64,000 nt of DNA from an uncultured Elusimicrobium sp. (GCA_947305555.1 CAMZDW010000001.1:1-64000), one strand, 5' to 3'; numbered from the stretch's first letter, positions 34,047 to 42,744 are shown. Notes: generated by a model from the sequence alone, not told the origin. Program-made: numbers and translations.

Positions 34047-34064
34047 ATAAAATCGGCTACATTT

Positions 34065-34073
34065 ATTGTAGCA
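34065..34073 (-). promoter_or_regulatory. Extended -10 promoter (TGCTACAAT) of tRNA-Leu
   Basis: TGCTACAAT on the minus strand predicts +1 about 12 bp upstream of the mature tRNA 5' end. It has the same element as the protein-coding promoters in the window. Confidence 0.65.
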
Positions 34074-34124
34074 AATTAATACGCTTAAGGGAAATAATAT
34101 TCTTTGCTTGAACAATCCCATTGT

Positions 34125-35033
34125 TTAGAAGCAAAGCATTCCGGTATATTCTTTCAAGCGTTTTTTAATATCTCGTTGAGTAAGACTAGATAAGCGGTTG
34201 ACGCTAAACGATTCAATCGTAAAAGAAGCCATGACGTTTCCAATCATCATAGCCCGTTTGATAGATTGCAATGTGTCCCAATTTTTTTGGCTGGCCAAAT
34301 AACCGGTAAAGCCGCCGCCGAATGTATCTCCGGCACCGGTGGTATCGTGTACGTGCTCTAAGATATAAGGCGGTTGTTGGGCGATTCCTTTTTTGCTAAC
34401 CAGCATCGAGCCGTTAGAGCCTAATTTGATAATCACGTATTTGACGCCTTTGTTGAGCAGTTGCCGCCCGGCTTTGATGAGATTATATTCTCCGGTAAGT
34501 AACCGGGCTTCGGTTTCATTTAAGAAGAAAATATCAATCTTTTTGACTACTTCCATCAAAGCATCTTTTTTGGAAGAAATCCAATAATTCATGGTATCGC
34601 ACGCCACCAGCCGCGGTTTCTTGACTTGTTTAAGAACGGAGAGCTGAAGTTCCGGGTCAATATTAGCTAAAAAAACAGCTTTTGCGTTGCGTTGGGTTGT
34701 GGAAAGCGTAGGATTAAAATCTTGGAAAACATTAAGCTCTGTAAATTTGGTAACGGCGGTGTTGAAATCTTTATCATAGCTGCCGCCCCAATGAAAAGTT
34801 TTTCCTTTTTTTACTTCCAAGCCGGAAAGATCTACACCCCGTTTTACAAAGGGAGCCCGGTCTTCTTCAGTAAAATCCGTACCGACTACTGCCACCACGG
34901 AAGGTTGGGCAAAATAACTGGCGCAAATGGAGGCATAACTGGCCGCTCCACCCAGTACCCGTTTAACGCTGCCGTTAGCATTATCAATAGAATCAAATGC
35001 CACAGAACCCACAATAAGGACTTCGTTTGCCAT
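34125..35033 (-). CDS. PfkB-family carbohydrate/nucleoside kinase
   Basis: 302-residue ribokinase-like protein. 'LIVGSVAFDSI' begins the fold, 'VLGGAASYASICASYFA' is the substrate-binding GG motif, 'FLNETEARLLTG' precedes the ATP site, and 'DTTGAGDTFGGGFTGYLA' carries the anion hole and catalytic Asp. Adenosine/ribokinase-type sugar kinases have this layout; the substrate is not evident. It follows the SurA_N-type gene by 2 bp (AGGA RBS), so it belongs to the bactofilin operon as its last gene. Confidence 0.88.
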   Translation of the reverse strand: MANEVLIVGSVAFDSIDNANGSVKRVLGGAASYASICASYFAQPSVVAVVGTDFTEEDRAPFVKRGVDLSGLEVKKGKTFHWGGSYDKDFNTAVTKFTELNVFQDFNPTLSTTQRNAKAVFLANIDPELQLSVLKQVKKPRLVACDTMNYWISSKKDALMEVVKKIDIFFLNETEARLLTGEYNLIKAGRQLLNKGVKYVIIKLGSNGSMLVSKKGIAQQPPYILEHVHDTTGAGDTFGGGFTGYLASQKNWDTLQSIKRAMMIGNVMASFTIESFSVNRLSSLTQRDIKKRLKEYTGMLCF

Positions 35034-35035
35034 AA

Positions 35036-35719
35036 TTAATCCTGTAAGAATGTTTTAATTGTTACGTTCTGGTTAAACTGATCAAAAAATGCTTGTTGTG
35101 CAGTACCCATTTTGGTATCCAACAGCTGTTCTGCAAAATCCCGTTTGTTCTGGTCAAAATCTTTTAGAGAACCATGTTGTTCCTGATAAGAATGTTTAAT
35201 TTCAGCCGGAGTTAATTTATAATACGCATACAAAACTTGGCGGAACCGGTTGGAAAGTTTCCCGCGGCGTAGTTGCTCTTCAAATTCGGCCGGGGTCATG
35301 TGGTAGGTGCGGCGAATCGCATTCTCATAAGCTACTTTATTTACGTGGCCCCCTTGATTAAATAGAGGAGAGTGAGAAATATCGTAGGCAATTTCATAAT
35401 CCGCTACGGCCAAACCGGCTTGATGCGCTGCTTGGTTGAGGACTTCTTCACTAATTAACGCAGCTAACATTTGCTGACGTAAAAAAGAAAGAATTTGTTC
35501 ATCTACTTCCAACCCTTGGTTGCGTAGTAAGCTGGCTCGCTCGTCCGTTACGCGATAAAGCTGACGGTAAGAAATAGATTGGGATCCTACTTTGGCGGCA
35601 ATTTGTGCACCACCACTGCGCGAGTACGCATTAGCACCTAAATAAACGATACTACCCAAGAAAAAAGCCAAGGTAATAATGAGAATAATTTTTTTGTATT
35701 TGATGAGAAACGAGATCAT
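35036..35719 (-). CDS. Membrane-anchored SurA_N-type periplasmic chaperone domain protein (no PPIase domain)
   Basis: 227 residues. One N-terminal transmembrane helix (~10-30, 'IILIITLAFFLGSIVYLGANA') anchors it to the inner membrane. The periplasmic part matches a SurA/PpiD N-terminal chaperone fold ('AAKVGSQSISYRQLYRV', 'LRQQMLAALISEEVLNQAAHQAGLAVADYEIAYDISH', 'FEEQLRRGKLSNRFRQVLYAYYKLTPAEI'). The parvulin domain expected after that is absent; the protein ends shortly after. It resembles PpiD without its catalytic domain. Likely periplasmic folding or envelope assembly role, in operon with bactofilin and M23 peptidase. Confidence 0.78.
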   Translation of the reverse strand: MISFLIKYKKIILIITLAFFLGSIVYLGANAYSRSGGAQIAAKVGSQSISYRQLYRVTDERASLLRNQGLEVDEQILSFLRQQMLAALISEEVLNQAAHQAGLAVADYEIAYDISHSPLFNQGGHVNKVAYENAIRRTYHMTPAEFEEQLRRGKLSNRFRQVLYAYYKLTPAEIKHSYQEQHGSLKDFDQNKRDFAEQLLDTKMGTAQQAFFDQFNQNVTIKTFLQD

Positions 35720-35737
35720 AATATTAACTAAACTCCT

Positions 35738-36133
35738 TTATTTTTTAGATTCTTTTTTTTGCGGTTCTGCGGTTTCTTGTTCTGCAGTACCAATTACGCA
35801 GCGGCCATCAATTCGGCCACCTTCTTCCACGATCATTTTTTTGGCGCGGATGTCCCCTAAAATAGAAGCGGGTGCTAAAATTTCCAGCATGTCGGCACAA
35901 ACATTTCCTTCAATTACACCACCACAGACTACAATTTGTGCGCTAACATCACCTACGATTTTTCCATCGGTTCCCACAATGACGTTGCGTGCGTTGTCCA
36001 CGCTTCCTTCTAAGGTTCCGTCCACACGCAGAGAACCTTGTACGCTCAGCGTTCCCTGAAAATAACATTCTGCGCTAACCACAGAGTAATGTTCACCGGA
36101 AGCAAAATCAGAGTCTTTCTTTAAAAATCCCAT
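35738..36133 (-). CDS. Bactofilin (polymer-forming cytoskeletal protein)
   Basis: 131 residues with a central DUF583/bactofilin beta-helix: repeating hydrophobic-Gly triplets 'GTLSVQGSLRVDGTLEGSVDNARNVIVGTDGKIVGDVSAQIVVCGGVIEGNVCA'. Flexible termini flank it, with a Lys/Glu-rich C-terminus. Bactofilins form nucleotide-independent filaments near the membrane and position cell-wall enzymes. It lies 14 bp after the M23 peptidase gene, the well-known bactofilin/M23 module that controls cell shape in several phyla. AGGAGG RBS. Confidence 0.93.
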   Translation of the reverse strand: MGFLKKDSDFASGEHYSVVSAECYFQGTLSVQGSLRVDGTLEGSVDNARNVIVGTDGKIVGDVSAQIVVCGGVIEGNVCADMLEILAPASILGDIRAKKMIVEEGGRIDGRCVIGTAEQETAEPQKKESKK

Positions 36134-36147
36134 ACTTCCTCCTAAAA

Positions 36148-37068
36148 TTATTTAAAATAGTTGCGTGGATTAACCACTTGCCCATCTTTCCACACTTCAT
36201 AATGTAAGTGGGTACCAGTAGACCTACCGCTAGAACCCATTGTAGCAATTTTGTCGCCTCGTTTGACTACATCTCCTGCTTTTACCTGGATTTCAGTCGT
36301 GTGTGCATACAGGGTAGAGTAGCCAAATCCGTGGTCCACTAAAATTGCCTGCCCGTAACTAGGCACCCATCCGGCATGCCGCACCACCCCGTCGGCCGTT
36401 ACCACGATGGGACTATCCGGTTTTCCGGCGAAATCTACCCCGTTATGCCGCTTGGACGAACGTTGCCCGAACGGATCTAACCGGTAGCCAAAGCCGGAGC
36501 TGATGGGAGCCGCTGAAGGCCGTATGGAAGGAGTAGAGTTGAGCCCTTCCCGGCGGTTGGCGTAGTACCAGGCAATTTCCTGAAAACTAGCCAAACGTGT
36601 TTTGGCATTTTCTTCAATGGTTTCAATATATTTCTCAAATTCCTCTACGGATAAATCTTTTAAATCTTTTGCAAAAAGAGCTTGAGCTCTTTCTTCTTCT
36701 TTTTCTTTAGAAGATTCCCATCCTTTGGGTAAATTTACAAATTTACCGCCGGGCATTCCCAGCATTTGGCGCATTTGGCTATCCGTGTTGTGCGTAAGTT
36801 CCAGGTAATGACGGCCTCGCTCCAACTCGTCCCCAATTAAACGCATCTTTAAGCGCATGAGCTCATTATCCGCTTTGGTAATGTTATAATCGTAACCGCG
36901 TACGAAGAAGAATAAACTCCCTAGCGTAATGAGTAGCCAAACAAACCCTACCAGTACAAGTGTAATAACACGTACTTTGAATTTCATGGAAGAGCCCAAA
37001 CGAGGCATAATGAGTATATCTACCCGTTCTCCCAACAAACGCCCTAAGGAATTGATTAATTTCCCCAT
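36148..37068 (-). CDS. M23-family peptidoglycan endopeptidase, membrane anchored
   Basis: 306 residues from the ATG at 37068. A short cytoplasmic N-terminus precedes a transmembrane helix (~35-60, 'VITLVLVGFVWLLITLGSLFFFV'), then a coiled-coil region and the LytM/M23 domain (~195-300). Zinc ligands are in 'SKRHNGVDFAG' (H, D) and 'STGTHLHYEVW' (H-x-H), with 'VDHGFGYSTLYAH' between. It cleaves peptide cross-links to allow growth or curvature, directed by the adjacent bactofilin. The track start is 19 codons upstream. The extended -10 (TGATAGAAT) at 37084-37076 implies a leaderless start at 37068. Confidence 0.9.
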   Translation of the reverse strand: MGKLINSLGRLLGERVDILIMPRLGSSMKFKVRVITLVLVGFVWLLITLGSLFFFVRGYDYNITKADNELMRLKMRLIGDELERGRHYLELTHNTDSQMRQMLGMPGGKFVNLPKGWESSKEKEEERAQALFAKDLKDLSVEEFEKYIETIEENAKTRLASFQEIAWYYANRREGLNSTPSIRPSAAPISSGFGYRLDPFGQRSSKRHNGVDFAGKPDSPIVVTADGVVRHAGWVPSYGQAILVDHGFGYSTLYAHTTEIQVKAGDVVKRGDKIATMGSSGRSTGTHLHYEVWKDGQVVNPRNYFK

Positions 37069-37075
37069 CTTTTGT

Positions 37076-37084
37076 ATTCTATCA
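37076..37084 (-). promoter_or_regulatory. Extended -10 (TGATAGAAT) of the M23/bactofilin operon, leaderless
   Basis: The first T of the hexamer is 13 bp upstream of the ATG at 37068, and no RBS is present. The divergent TlpA-like gene starts 67 bp away, so both promoters share this short region. Confidence 0.65.
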
Positions 37085-37134
37085 TATACGGAGCCCTTCG
37101 GGGCAGATTTCCTGAAAACCAACAAGGAGTGTTT

Positions 37135-37617
37135 ATGAAAAAAATAGTTGTAACGGCGTTACTTGCCTTGGGATTAGCAGCTTGTATCAAATCCATTCCG
37201 GCACCCATGGAACTAGGGGAAGTGCAACTTCCGGTTGTGGGTGAAGAAACAGTGTGGAATTCTACCGATTACAAGGGAAAACCGGTATTTATTGTATTTA
37301 TGGGATCTTGGTGTCCATACTGCCAAATGTCCATGCCTGCATTGACCGAAGCGGCCGAGGCTTATGGCGATAAAGTAGAAATTGTGGGCATCTTTATGGA
37401 TAATGATGCTGAAGATGTGAAAACGGTTGCCAAAGAACACGGTCTGACGGTTAAAGCCTTGTATGATGGCGGCGATGTGGCCCAGAGTTTGGGTGTAACC
37501 GGTTTACCGCATGCGATTGTGTTTGATAAAAAACACCGGGAAATTCGCAAATGGGAAGGGTTTAAACCGACGTTAGCTGAAGAATACAAAGCGGCTTTAG
37601 CGAAAGTAGCTAAGTAA
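37135..37617 (+). CDS. Thioredoxin-like (TlpA/ResA) lipoprotein
   Basis: 160 residues from the ATG at 37135 (AAGGAG 5 nt upstream; the track start is 21 codons too early). The lipoprotein signal 'KKIVVTALLALGLAAC' has an L-A-A-C lipobox. The thioredoxin fold carries the redox motif W-C-P-Y-C in 'MGSWCPYCQMSMP', and the cis-Pro in 'GVTGLPHAIVFD'. It is probably a periplasmic thiol reductase for cytochrome maturation or disulfide repair. In this window its likely clients are cysteine-rich exported proteins such as the pilin, but that is inference. Confidence 0.9.
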   Translation: MKKIVVTALLALGLAACIKSIPAPMELGEVQLPVVGEETVWNSTDYKGKPVFIVFMGSWCPYCQMSMPALTEAAEAYGDKVEIVGIFMDNDAEDVKTVAKEHGLTVKALYDGGDVAQSLGVTGLPHAIVFDKKHREIRKWEGFKPTLAEEYKAALAKVAK

Positions 37618-37648
37618 TCATATCTGACGAAATTACGGAGGAGATGTT

Positions 37649-39256
37649 ATGGTCCTATTAGGAATGTTTACCATAATTGTAGCCTTGGGTGGGTTTATTT
37701 GGCTGATGGTATTACAAGATGAAGTCAGCACACTCAAAGTTCGTATTGCTAAATTGCAATCTGCCCAAGAAAAGCCATCTTGCGCGGCGGAAACAGCAAA
37801 GGTTCAAACTTCTCCAGCTGTTCAAAACGCTCAAGTAGCTCAAGCGAAGCAAACAGCACCTGTGCAACAACCGGTTATCCCGGCCCAAAAGTCCACCATG
37901 CCAGTGAAAGAAACGCCCCAGGAGTCCATGTCGATAGTACAAGTGTTTTCCTGGGTGGGAGGGTTCGCTTTACTTTTGGGAATCGGGTTTGTGGTTAAAT
38001 ATGCGATTGACAACCAGTGGCTTTCTGCGCAAGTGCGTATTATGGGAAGTATTATCCTAGGGGTAGGCTTGTGGGTGACTGGGATTTGTATGGACAATCC
38101 TTCACATAGAACCACAGCCAATACTTTATCTGCCAGCGGAGTAGCCATTTATTACATTGCTTTTTTTGCCGCCTTCCATTATTATTCCTTGGTTGGGTTA
38201 AGCACTGTATTTGTGATGCTGACCTTTACTTCCTTGTTGGCATTTGGCACTTCGTTATGGAAAGATTCCCAAGGGATTGGGGTGCTGGCCCAAATCATTG
38301 GGTTTATCGTGCCGTTCTTGTTGCCCTCAGAGCAACCCAATTGGTTTTTCTTGTTATCTTACACGGCGTTTATTTCGTTAGCTTCTATCGGCGTAGCTTG
38401 GAAAAAAAATTGGGATAGTTTGCTTTTCGTTTGTTTGGGATTTGTAGGCTTTTCCCTGTTAGTGGTTTTATGCCGAATGCCGCTAGCCCAGCTTAACCTT
38501 TTATTCGGGTTTTGTTTGTTGTTTGGGGCTATTTTTGGAGGAGTTTCATACCAAAGAAAGCGAGGAGATTTCCTGTTAGGATCGGCGCTCGTAACCTTTA
38601 TGATATTGGGGGGATATTTGATGCGTTGTTTAGGTGTTATTCTCCCAACACAGGCTCCCTATTTCCTTACATGGACAATTGCGCTCATTTTGCTTTATTC
38701 GGTGCCGATATTTATTTTTCCGGCACGTTTCTCGGATAGTATTTCTTCCTGGATTACGCTGCTGTTTGTCTTGGGATTTGGAGCGGCTTACATCTATTTT
38801 GTTGGCTACTTTACATACGATATTAAAAGTGGAATACTGCCGTTTTTGTTTATGTGTGTGTCTGGGTTGGTGTTTTACGGTGTATCCGTGTGGCTTCCCA
38901 AACAAGCACTGCAGCGTTCTTTTGCTTTAGCCGGATTGGGGATTTTAAGCATTTTCTTCTTAACGTGGGGAATTATTTGCCAGTTTGATAAAGAATTCCT
39001 AACGTTATTCTTGGCATTAGAAGGATGTGCATTCCTCTTCCTTGCAAAGTACAAACGAGTGCCGTGGCTGCACGGAGTAAGTATCGGACTGGTGGGGCTT
39101 GCCTTAACAAAGTTATTTTTTGTGGATATATGGGCCCTGGAAATTCTACCCAGAATCATTGTACTAATCGGGGTAGCGGCGGTACTTATTTTGGGAGCCT
39201 TTCTGTACCAGAATTTTAAACCGGAACAACAGGTTGCTTCGGAAGAAAATAAATAG
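37649..39256 (+). CDS. DUF2339-family polytopic membrane protein
   Basis: 535 residues. An N-terminal helix is followed by a short coiled coil ('LQDEVSTLKVRIAKLQ') and a Gln/Pro/Ala-rich linker (~45-95). A very hydrophobic region with roughly 13-14 transmembrane helices follows. 'VFSWVGGFALLLGIGFVVKYAIDNQWLS' is the DUF2339 signature start. Function of the family is unknown. It has an AGGAG RBS and lies 32 bp downstream of the TlpA-like gene, so they probably form one transcript closed by a strong terminator. Confidence 0.82.
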   Translation: MVLLGMFTIIVALGGFIWLMVLQDEVSTLKVRIAKLQSAQEKPSCAAETAKVQTSPAVQNAQVAQAKQTAPVQQPVIPAQKSTMPVKETPQESMSIVQVFSWVGGFALLLGIGFVVKYAIDNQWLSAQVRIMGSIILGVGLWVTGICMDNPSHRTTANTLSASGVAIYYIAFFAAFHYYSLVGLSTVFVMLTFTSLLAFGTSLWKDSQGIGVLAQIIGFIVPFLLPSEQPNWFFLLSYTAFISLASIGVAWKKNWDSLLFVCLGFVGFSLLVVLCRMPLAQLNLLFGFCLLFGAIFGGVSYQRKRGDFLLGSALVTFMILGGYLMRCLGVILPTQAPYFLTWTIALILLYSVPIFIFPARFSDSISSWITLLFVLGFGAAYIYFVGYFTYDIKSGILPFLFMCVSGLVFYGVSVWLPKQALQRSFALAGLGILSIFFLTWGIICQFDKEFLTLFLALEGCAFLFLAKYKRVPWLHGVSIGLVGLALTKLFFVDIWALEILPRIIVLIGVAAVLILGAFLYQNFKPEQQVASEENK

Positions 39257-39273
39257 AGTTTTGTCTGATTGAA

Positions 39274-39307
39274 AAAAGCCCTTCCAAGACTAATTGGAAG
39301 GGCTTTT
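39274..39307 (+). terminator. Terminator after the DUF2339 gene
   Basis: Perfect 14-bp stem (AAAAGCCCTTCCAA/TTGGAAGGGCTTTT) with a 6-nt loop, 18 bp after the stop codon. Confidence 0.9.
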
Positions 39308-39365
39308 CTATTTAATTTCACAAACCGAATAATAGAAACAGATTATTTTTTTACCGATCTTATCT

Positions 39366-39374
39366 TGCTACAAT
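39366..39374 (+). promoter_or_regulatory. Extended -10 (TGCTACAAT) of the outer-membrane protein gene, leaderless
   Basis: TACAAT starts 12 bp before the ATG at 39381, so +1 coincides with the start codon. The six bases between contain no RBS. Confidence 0.75.
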
Positions 39375-39380
39375 AAAACT

Positions 39381-39995
39381 ATGAAAAAATGGCAAGCATT
39401 ATTTTTGATTAGTTTTTTGGCTTATGTTCCTGTGTCTGCCCAAGTGTATCACGCGGGGCAATCCGTCCAAACCGGTACGCCGCGTGAATGGGTGGAAGTT
39501 TCGGGCGGATGGGGGACTTCCTTTTCTCGGTTGGAAGATGGAGCGAACGACAAACAGCTTTCTCATCAAGAGGGAATTTCCGGCCGTGCGCTTTTCTGGG
39601 CAACCCCGTGGCTAGGTGTCGGTGGGGAAGGAATTTGGTTTAAAACAGAAAAAGGAATTCCCATGGTTCCTCAATACAAGATGCGGCGGTATGGATTGAT
39701 TACCAAGTGGGTACTTACCCCCGATACTCAACCACGTGCCTATTTATTATTGGGAATGGGAAATACCAAGCGCGAGTTCCATTACCAATTTTCGCCTTTT
39801 TATCAGTATACGGAAACGAACAAAAGTTCCTATGGATTGGCCGGCGCAGGGTTAGAAGTGACGATGTGGCGTAATTTGTTCTTGGCTGGGGAAATCCAAC
39901 TGCTTTATAATCAGCATAAACACGTAAGTGAGTTTTTCCGGTTGCATAGCCGGTTTGAAACAGGGGCTTCTTTACGTGCGGGTTTGCGTTTCTAA
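39381..39995 (+). CDS. Outer-membrane beta-barrel protein
   Basis: 204 residues with a signal peptide (~1-20, 'ALFLISFLAYVPVSA', cleavage before QV). The mature part alternates hydrophobic and polar residues in Gly/aromatic-rich strands ('WVEVSGGWGTSFSRL', 'ISGRALFWATPWLGVGGEGIWF', 'RAYLLLGMGNTKREFHYQFSP', 'SYGLAGAGLEVTMWRNLFLAGEIQLLY'). It ends in 'TGASLRAGLRF' with a terminal Phe, the classic outer-membrane barrel signature. About eight strands, OmpA/OmpW-like size. Function unknown (porin, adhesin or structural). It has its own promoter and a downstream terminator. Confidence 0.83.
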   Translation: MKKWQALFLISFLAYVPVSAQVYHAGQSVQTGTPREWVEVSGGWGTSFSRLEDGANDKQLSHQEGISGRALFWATPWLGVGGEGIWFKTEKGIPMVPQYKMRRYGLITKWVLTPDTQPRAYLLLGMGNTKREFHYQFSPFYQYTETNKSSYGLAGAGLEVTMWRNLFLAGEIQLLYNQHKHVSEFFRLHSRFETGASLRAGLRF

Positions 39996-40010
39996 TCTAC
40001 AACTTCTTTG

Positions 40011-40044
40011 ACGGTTTGGTACTGATTACCAAACCGTTATTTTT
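40011..40044 (+). terminator. Terminator between the outer-membrane protein and amidase genes
   Basis: Perfect 11-bp stem ACGGTTTGGTA/TACCAAACCGT with a 5-nt loop, then TTATTTTTT on the plus strand. It overlaps the stop codon of the convergent amidase gene. Confidence 0.85.
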
Positions 40045-41953
40045 TGGAAGGTGCCGCTTTCAAAACGGGAGGAGGTGCCGCCCGTAGATACGTTTTTTTA
40101 GGGGATTTCTTAACGGGGGCCGGTGGAGGTTTCACTCCGTAGAAATTTAAAATTCCCTCATACAATGCCTGTACTAGCGGCTTTCGTCCTTCGGCTGTTT
40201 TAGCCATTTCTTCTTGTTCCGGTAAGATAATAAAGGCATTTTCAACTAAAATGCTTGGCAGTTGTGAAATACGCGGAATGAATAACACATCATTTACAAT
40301 TAGGCCATTATCAGCCACGGGAGCAAGCCGGTTGTAGGCTTTATAAACGGCTTGTGCCAGTGCAAAACTATGAGGATACGTATAGTACACGGAATAACCG
40401 CGTGGCCGGGACAAAGGATTGACTGTATCCGGCAGGGCATTATAATGTAAGCTAATGAATAAGTGTGCATTTTCTTCCAATGCTTTTTGATAACGTCCCT
40501 GCAAACTGACATGATTGTTCCCTTTCCGCGTCAAAATAACAGTAGCCCCTAATTTTTCAAGCAAGGGTTTTAATTCGTTGGCCAGGGCTAAAGTAGCTTC
40601 GTATTCCAAGTAACCGGTGGGACCTACTGCTCCATCATAGGGAGGGGTCCTTTTGGGGCTGTGCCCGGCATCAATCAAAATACGGGCGCCCAACAACGGT
40701 TTCTGTTCCGTGGACTGTAGTTGTGGCCGGTGCATGACGTCTACCCATAAATTATTTTCCTCAAAGTCGTACCCATGCCCCCACGGAGATTGCCCGGGTT
40801 TAAAATAAATTTTAAATAAGATGGTATGGTCTGCGAGTACGGTCCAGCTAATGTTTTCAACGATAGGGCTTCCACTATCAAAACTAAAATTTTCCTCAGG
40901 CATGTCTGTGTAATACATCACTACTTCCAAACGGTCCTTAAATTCCTGGATGCTTATGGGTACCTGCCGGGTTCCTTCAAAAGTAAATCGTGTTTTAAAA
41001 TCCGATACACTCATGGATAAGGAGCTTAACAAGTTGGCTTCCTGAATCGGACTTTCTGCCATTTTCAAATTGGATTTTTCCAACCAGGCAGTTTCTTGTT
41101 CGTTGAGTACTAGCCGGTATTGGTTTGCCTTTTCACCGCTGATATTTATTTGCCCGTAAGCACGATAGTAGGGGTATAGATTGCCTTGAGCTGTGGGTAA
41201 TTTGCGTAATTTAGTGCCCGGAGCCGTAATAATAACTTGTTTTAAAGGAGTCGTCGGCCAAATAGTCAATTTGGCCGGAGCTGTTACCTTAGCTTTCGAG
41301 TGATCTTCGGCGAATTTCATTCGGTAAGAGATTTTTGCTTCCTTCGGTTTTTGGTTAGGGTCTATTACAAAGCGTGCCCGGTAAGTGCCCGGGGCTTTGG
41401 AATCTTCCTTTAACGAAATATTTTTGCCGCCTTTTAAACCACTTAGCGTGGCCGTTACTTCCGCTTTGGGAGTGCCACGTACGTAAAGATCCACAGTATC
41501 TCCCGGAAGGAGGGCTACCGGGCGTTGCGGAAAGACCTCTTCTTCGTCAAAAGAGGCCGTTTGTTCAAACTCTTTAATATTCGCACCTGGTACGACAATA
41601 TTTCGCACAGCTTGAAAGGTTTGGCCTTGACTGGTTGCCGTTAGTACAAATTGGAAAGGGCCCCTTTCTACCGGTAGAAAAGTTAAAAAACCGCCGTTTT
41701 TATAAACGGGTACGGTGGAACCATTGATTTCCAACGTAACGGGAGAAGGTAAACGGACTTGCCCAAAGATAAAAATATTTTTTGCACCATGGGTCACCTT
41801 CATATTTTCTTGAGGATATTGTACGGTAATGGGGGCAGTAGCCGGAGCTGTTTTTTCTTGGCCGGGCAAAAAAGGAGCTACCGGAAGGGTGTCTTCCGCC
41901 AAGACAAAAGAGCCAAAACAGAGGAATAATACTAAGAAAAGTGTTTTTTTCAT
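40037..41953 (-). CDS. N-acetylmuramoyl-L-alanine amidase (AmiC/Amidase_3 type)
   Basis: 638 residues. Signal peptide (~1-19, 'TLFLVLFLCFGSFVLA'). A long N-terminal beta-rich region (~45-400) contains Ig-like stretches ('NIFIFGQVRLPSPVTLEINGSTVPVY') and an AMIN-like part. The Amidase_3 domain (~425-620) has zinc ligands in 'ILIDAGHSPKR' (His), 'GYLEYEATLALANEL' (Glu) and 'FISLHYNALPD' (His), with 'SILVENAFIILPEQEEM' carrying the catalytic Glu. It cleaves the lactyl-amide bond of peptidoglycan, typically at septation. Lys/Pro-rich C-terminus. Start predicted nearly leaderless (3 nt) from TGTTATCAT shared with the divergent Nif3 gene. Confidence 0.9.
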   Translation of the reverse strand: MKKTLFLVLFLCFGSFVLAEDTLPVAPFLPGQEKTAPATAPITVQYPQENMKVTHGAKNIFIFGQVRLPSPVTLEINGSTVPVYKNGGFLTFLPVERGPFQFVLTATSQGQTFQAVRNIVVPGANIKEFEQTASFDEEEVFPQRPVALLPGDTVDLYVRGTPKAEVTATLSGLKGGKNISLKEDSKAPGTYRARFVIDPNQKPKEAKISYRMKFAEDHSKAKVTAPAKLTIWPTTPLKQVIITAPGTKLRKLPTAQGNLYPYYRAYGQINISGEKANQYRLVLNEQETAWLEKSNLKMAESPIQEANLLSSLSMSVSDFKTRFTFEGTRQVPISIQEFKDRLEVVMYYTDMPEENFSFDSGSPIVENISWTVLADHTILFKIYFKPGQSPWGHGYDFEENNLWVDVMHRPQLQSTEQKPLLGARILIDAGHSPKRTPPYDGAVGPTGYLEYEATLALANELKPLLEKLGATVILTRKGNNHVSLQGRYQKALEENAHLFISLHYNALPDTVNPLSRPRGYSVYYTYPHSFALAQAVYKAYNRLAPVADNGLIVNDVLFIPRISQLPSILVENAFIILPEQEEMAKTAEGRKPLVQALYEGILNFYGVKPPPAPVKKSPKKTYLRAAPPPVLKAAPSKK

Positions 41954-41962
41954 TCTTATAAA

Positions 41963-41972
41963 ATGATAACAT
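41963..41972. promoter_or_regulatory. Shared divergent -10 element for the amidase and Nif3 genes
   Basis: One 10-bp stretch (ATGATAACAT) reads TGATAACAT on the plus strand, with its hexamer 12 bp from the ATG at 41979. On the minus strand it reads TGTTATCAT, with its hexamer 15 bp from the ATG at 41953. Both are extended -10 motifs, and neither gene has an RBS. No separate -10 fits better in the 25-bp intergenic gap. Confidence 0.65.
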
Positions 41973-41978
41973 AATTTT

Positions 41979-42731
41979 ATGGTCCATTGTGAAGACGTGA
42001 TTAATTTTATGAGTACCTACCTAGCTAGTGCCCAAATCCCGGATGCCAGCTATAATGGTTTACAAGTGGCCGGAACGCCGGAAATTAAAAAAGTGGTGTT
42101 CGGGGTGTCTGCTTCCATGGAATTATTCCGTCAGGCTTCCTACGCCGGGGCAGATTTAATTGTGGTACACCACGGCCTCTTATGGGGGCAAGAGCAACCG
42201 CTTACGGGGTTGTTCCGGGAACGGGTAGCTTTTCTACTTCACAATAATATTAATTTGGCGGCGTACCATTTACCGTTGGATAAACATCCGGTGGTAGGTC
42301 ACAATGCCTGTTTGATGCGTGCTCTGAATGCGGAGCGGGTACAACCGTTTGGCACCTATCATGGAGTAGAAATTGGATATAGCGGTTTTGTAAACCAGCC
42401 GCTGGAACAGGTAGTGAAAACATTGGAGAATTTGTGCCAAACCAAAGCGCAAGTGCTTCCTTTCGGTCCGGAGCAGATCAAGCGGATAGCGGTGGTTAGT
42501 GGTGGAGCACATAGTTTGTTGCCGCAAGCCATTGAGTCAAAGATAGACCTCTACATTACGGGAGTACTTGATGAGCCGGTGCAGGAATGGTGTCGGGAAG
42601 GAAATATCCATTGTATTGCGTTGGGCCATTATAATTCCGAAAAGCCCGGCGTGTGGGCATTACAAGATTTGGTAGCTAAACATTTCTCAGGGGTAGAAAC
42701 CCAGTTTATAGATGTGCCAAATTCGATTTAA
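41979..42731 (+). CDS. Nif3-like dinuclear metal centre hexameric protein
   Basis: 250 residues, the short bacterial YbgI/Nif3 form without the PII-like insert. 'SYNGLQVAG' and 'ADLIVVHHGLLWG' (metal-binding His pair), 'AYHLPLDKHPVVGHNACLMRAL' (Asp/His) and 'ALGHYNSEKPGVWALQDLV' (C-terminal His/Glu ligands) are conserved. It is annotated in databases as GTP cyclohydrolase I type 2 homologue; real function unresolved. It is divergent from the amidase with only 25 bp between start codons, and 13 bp upstream of the M20 hydrolase. Confidence 0.9.
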   Translation: MVHCEDVINFMSTYLASAQIPDASYNGLQVAGTPEIKKVVFGVSASMELFRQASYAGADLIVVHHGLLWGQEQPLTGLFRERVAFLLHNNINLAAYHLPLDKHPVVGHNACLMRALNAERVQPFGTYHGVEIGYSGFVNQPLEQVVKTLENLCQTKAQVLPFGPEQIKRIAVVSGGAHSLLPQAIESKIDLYITGVLDEPVQEWCREGNIHCIALGHYNSEKPGVWALQDLVAKHFSGVETQFIDVPNSI

Positions 42732-42744
42732 AGGAGATAAAAAC

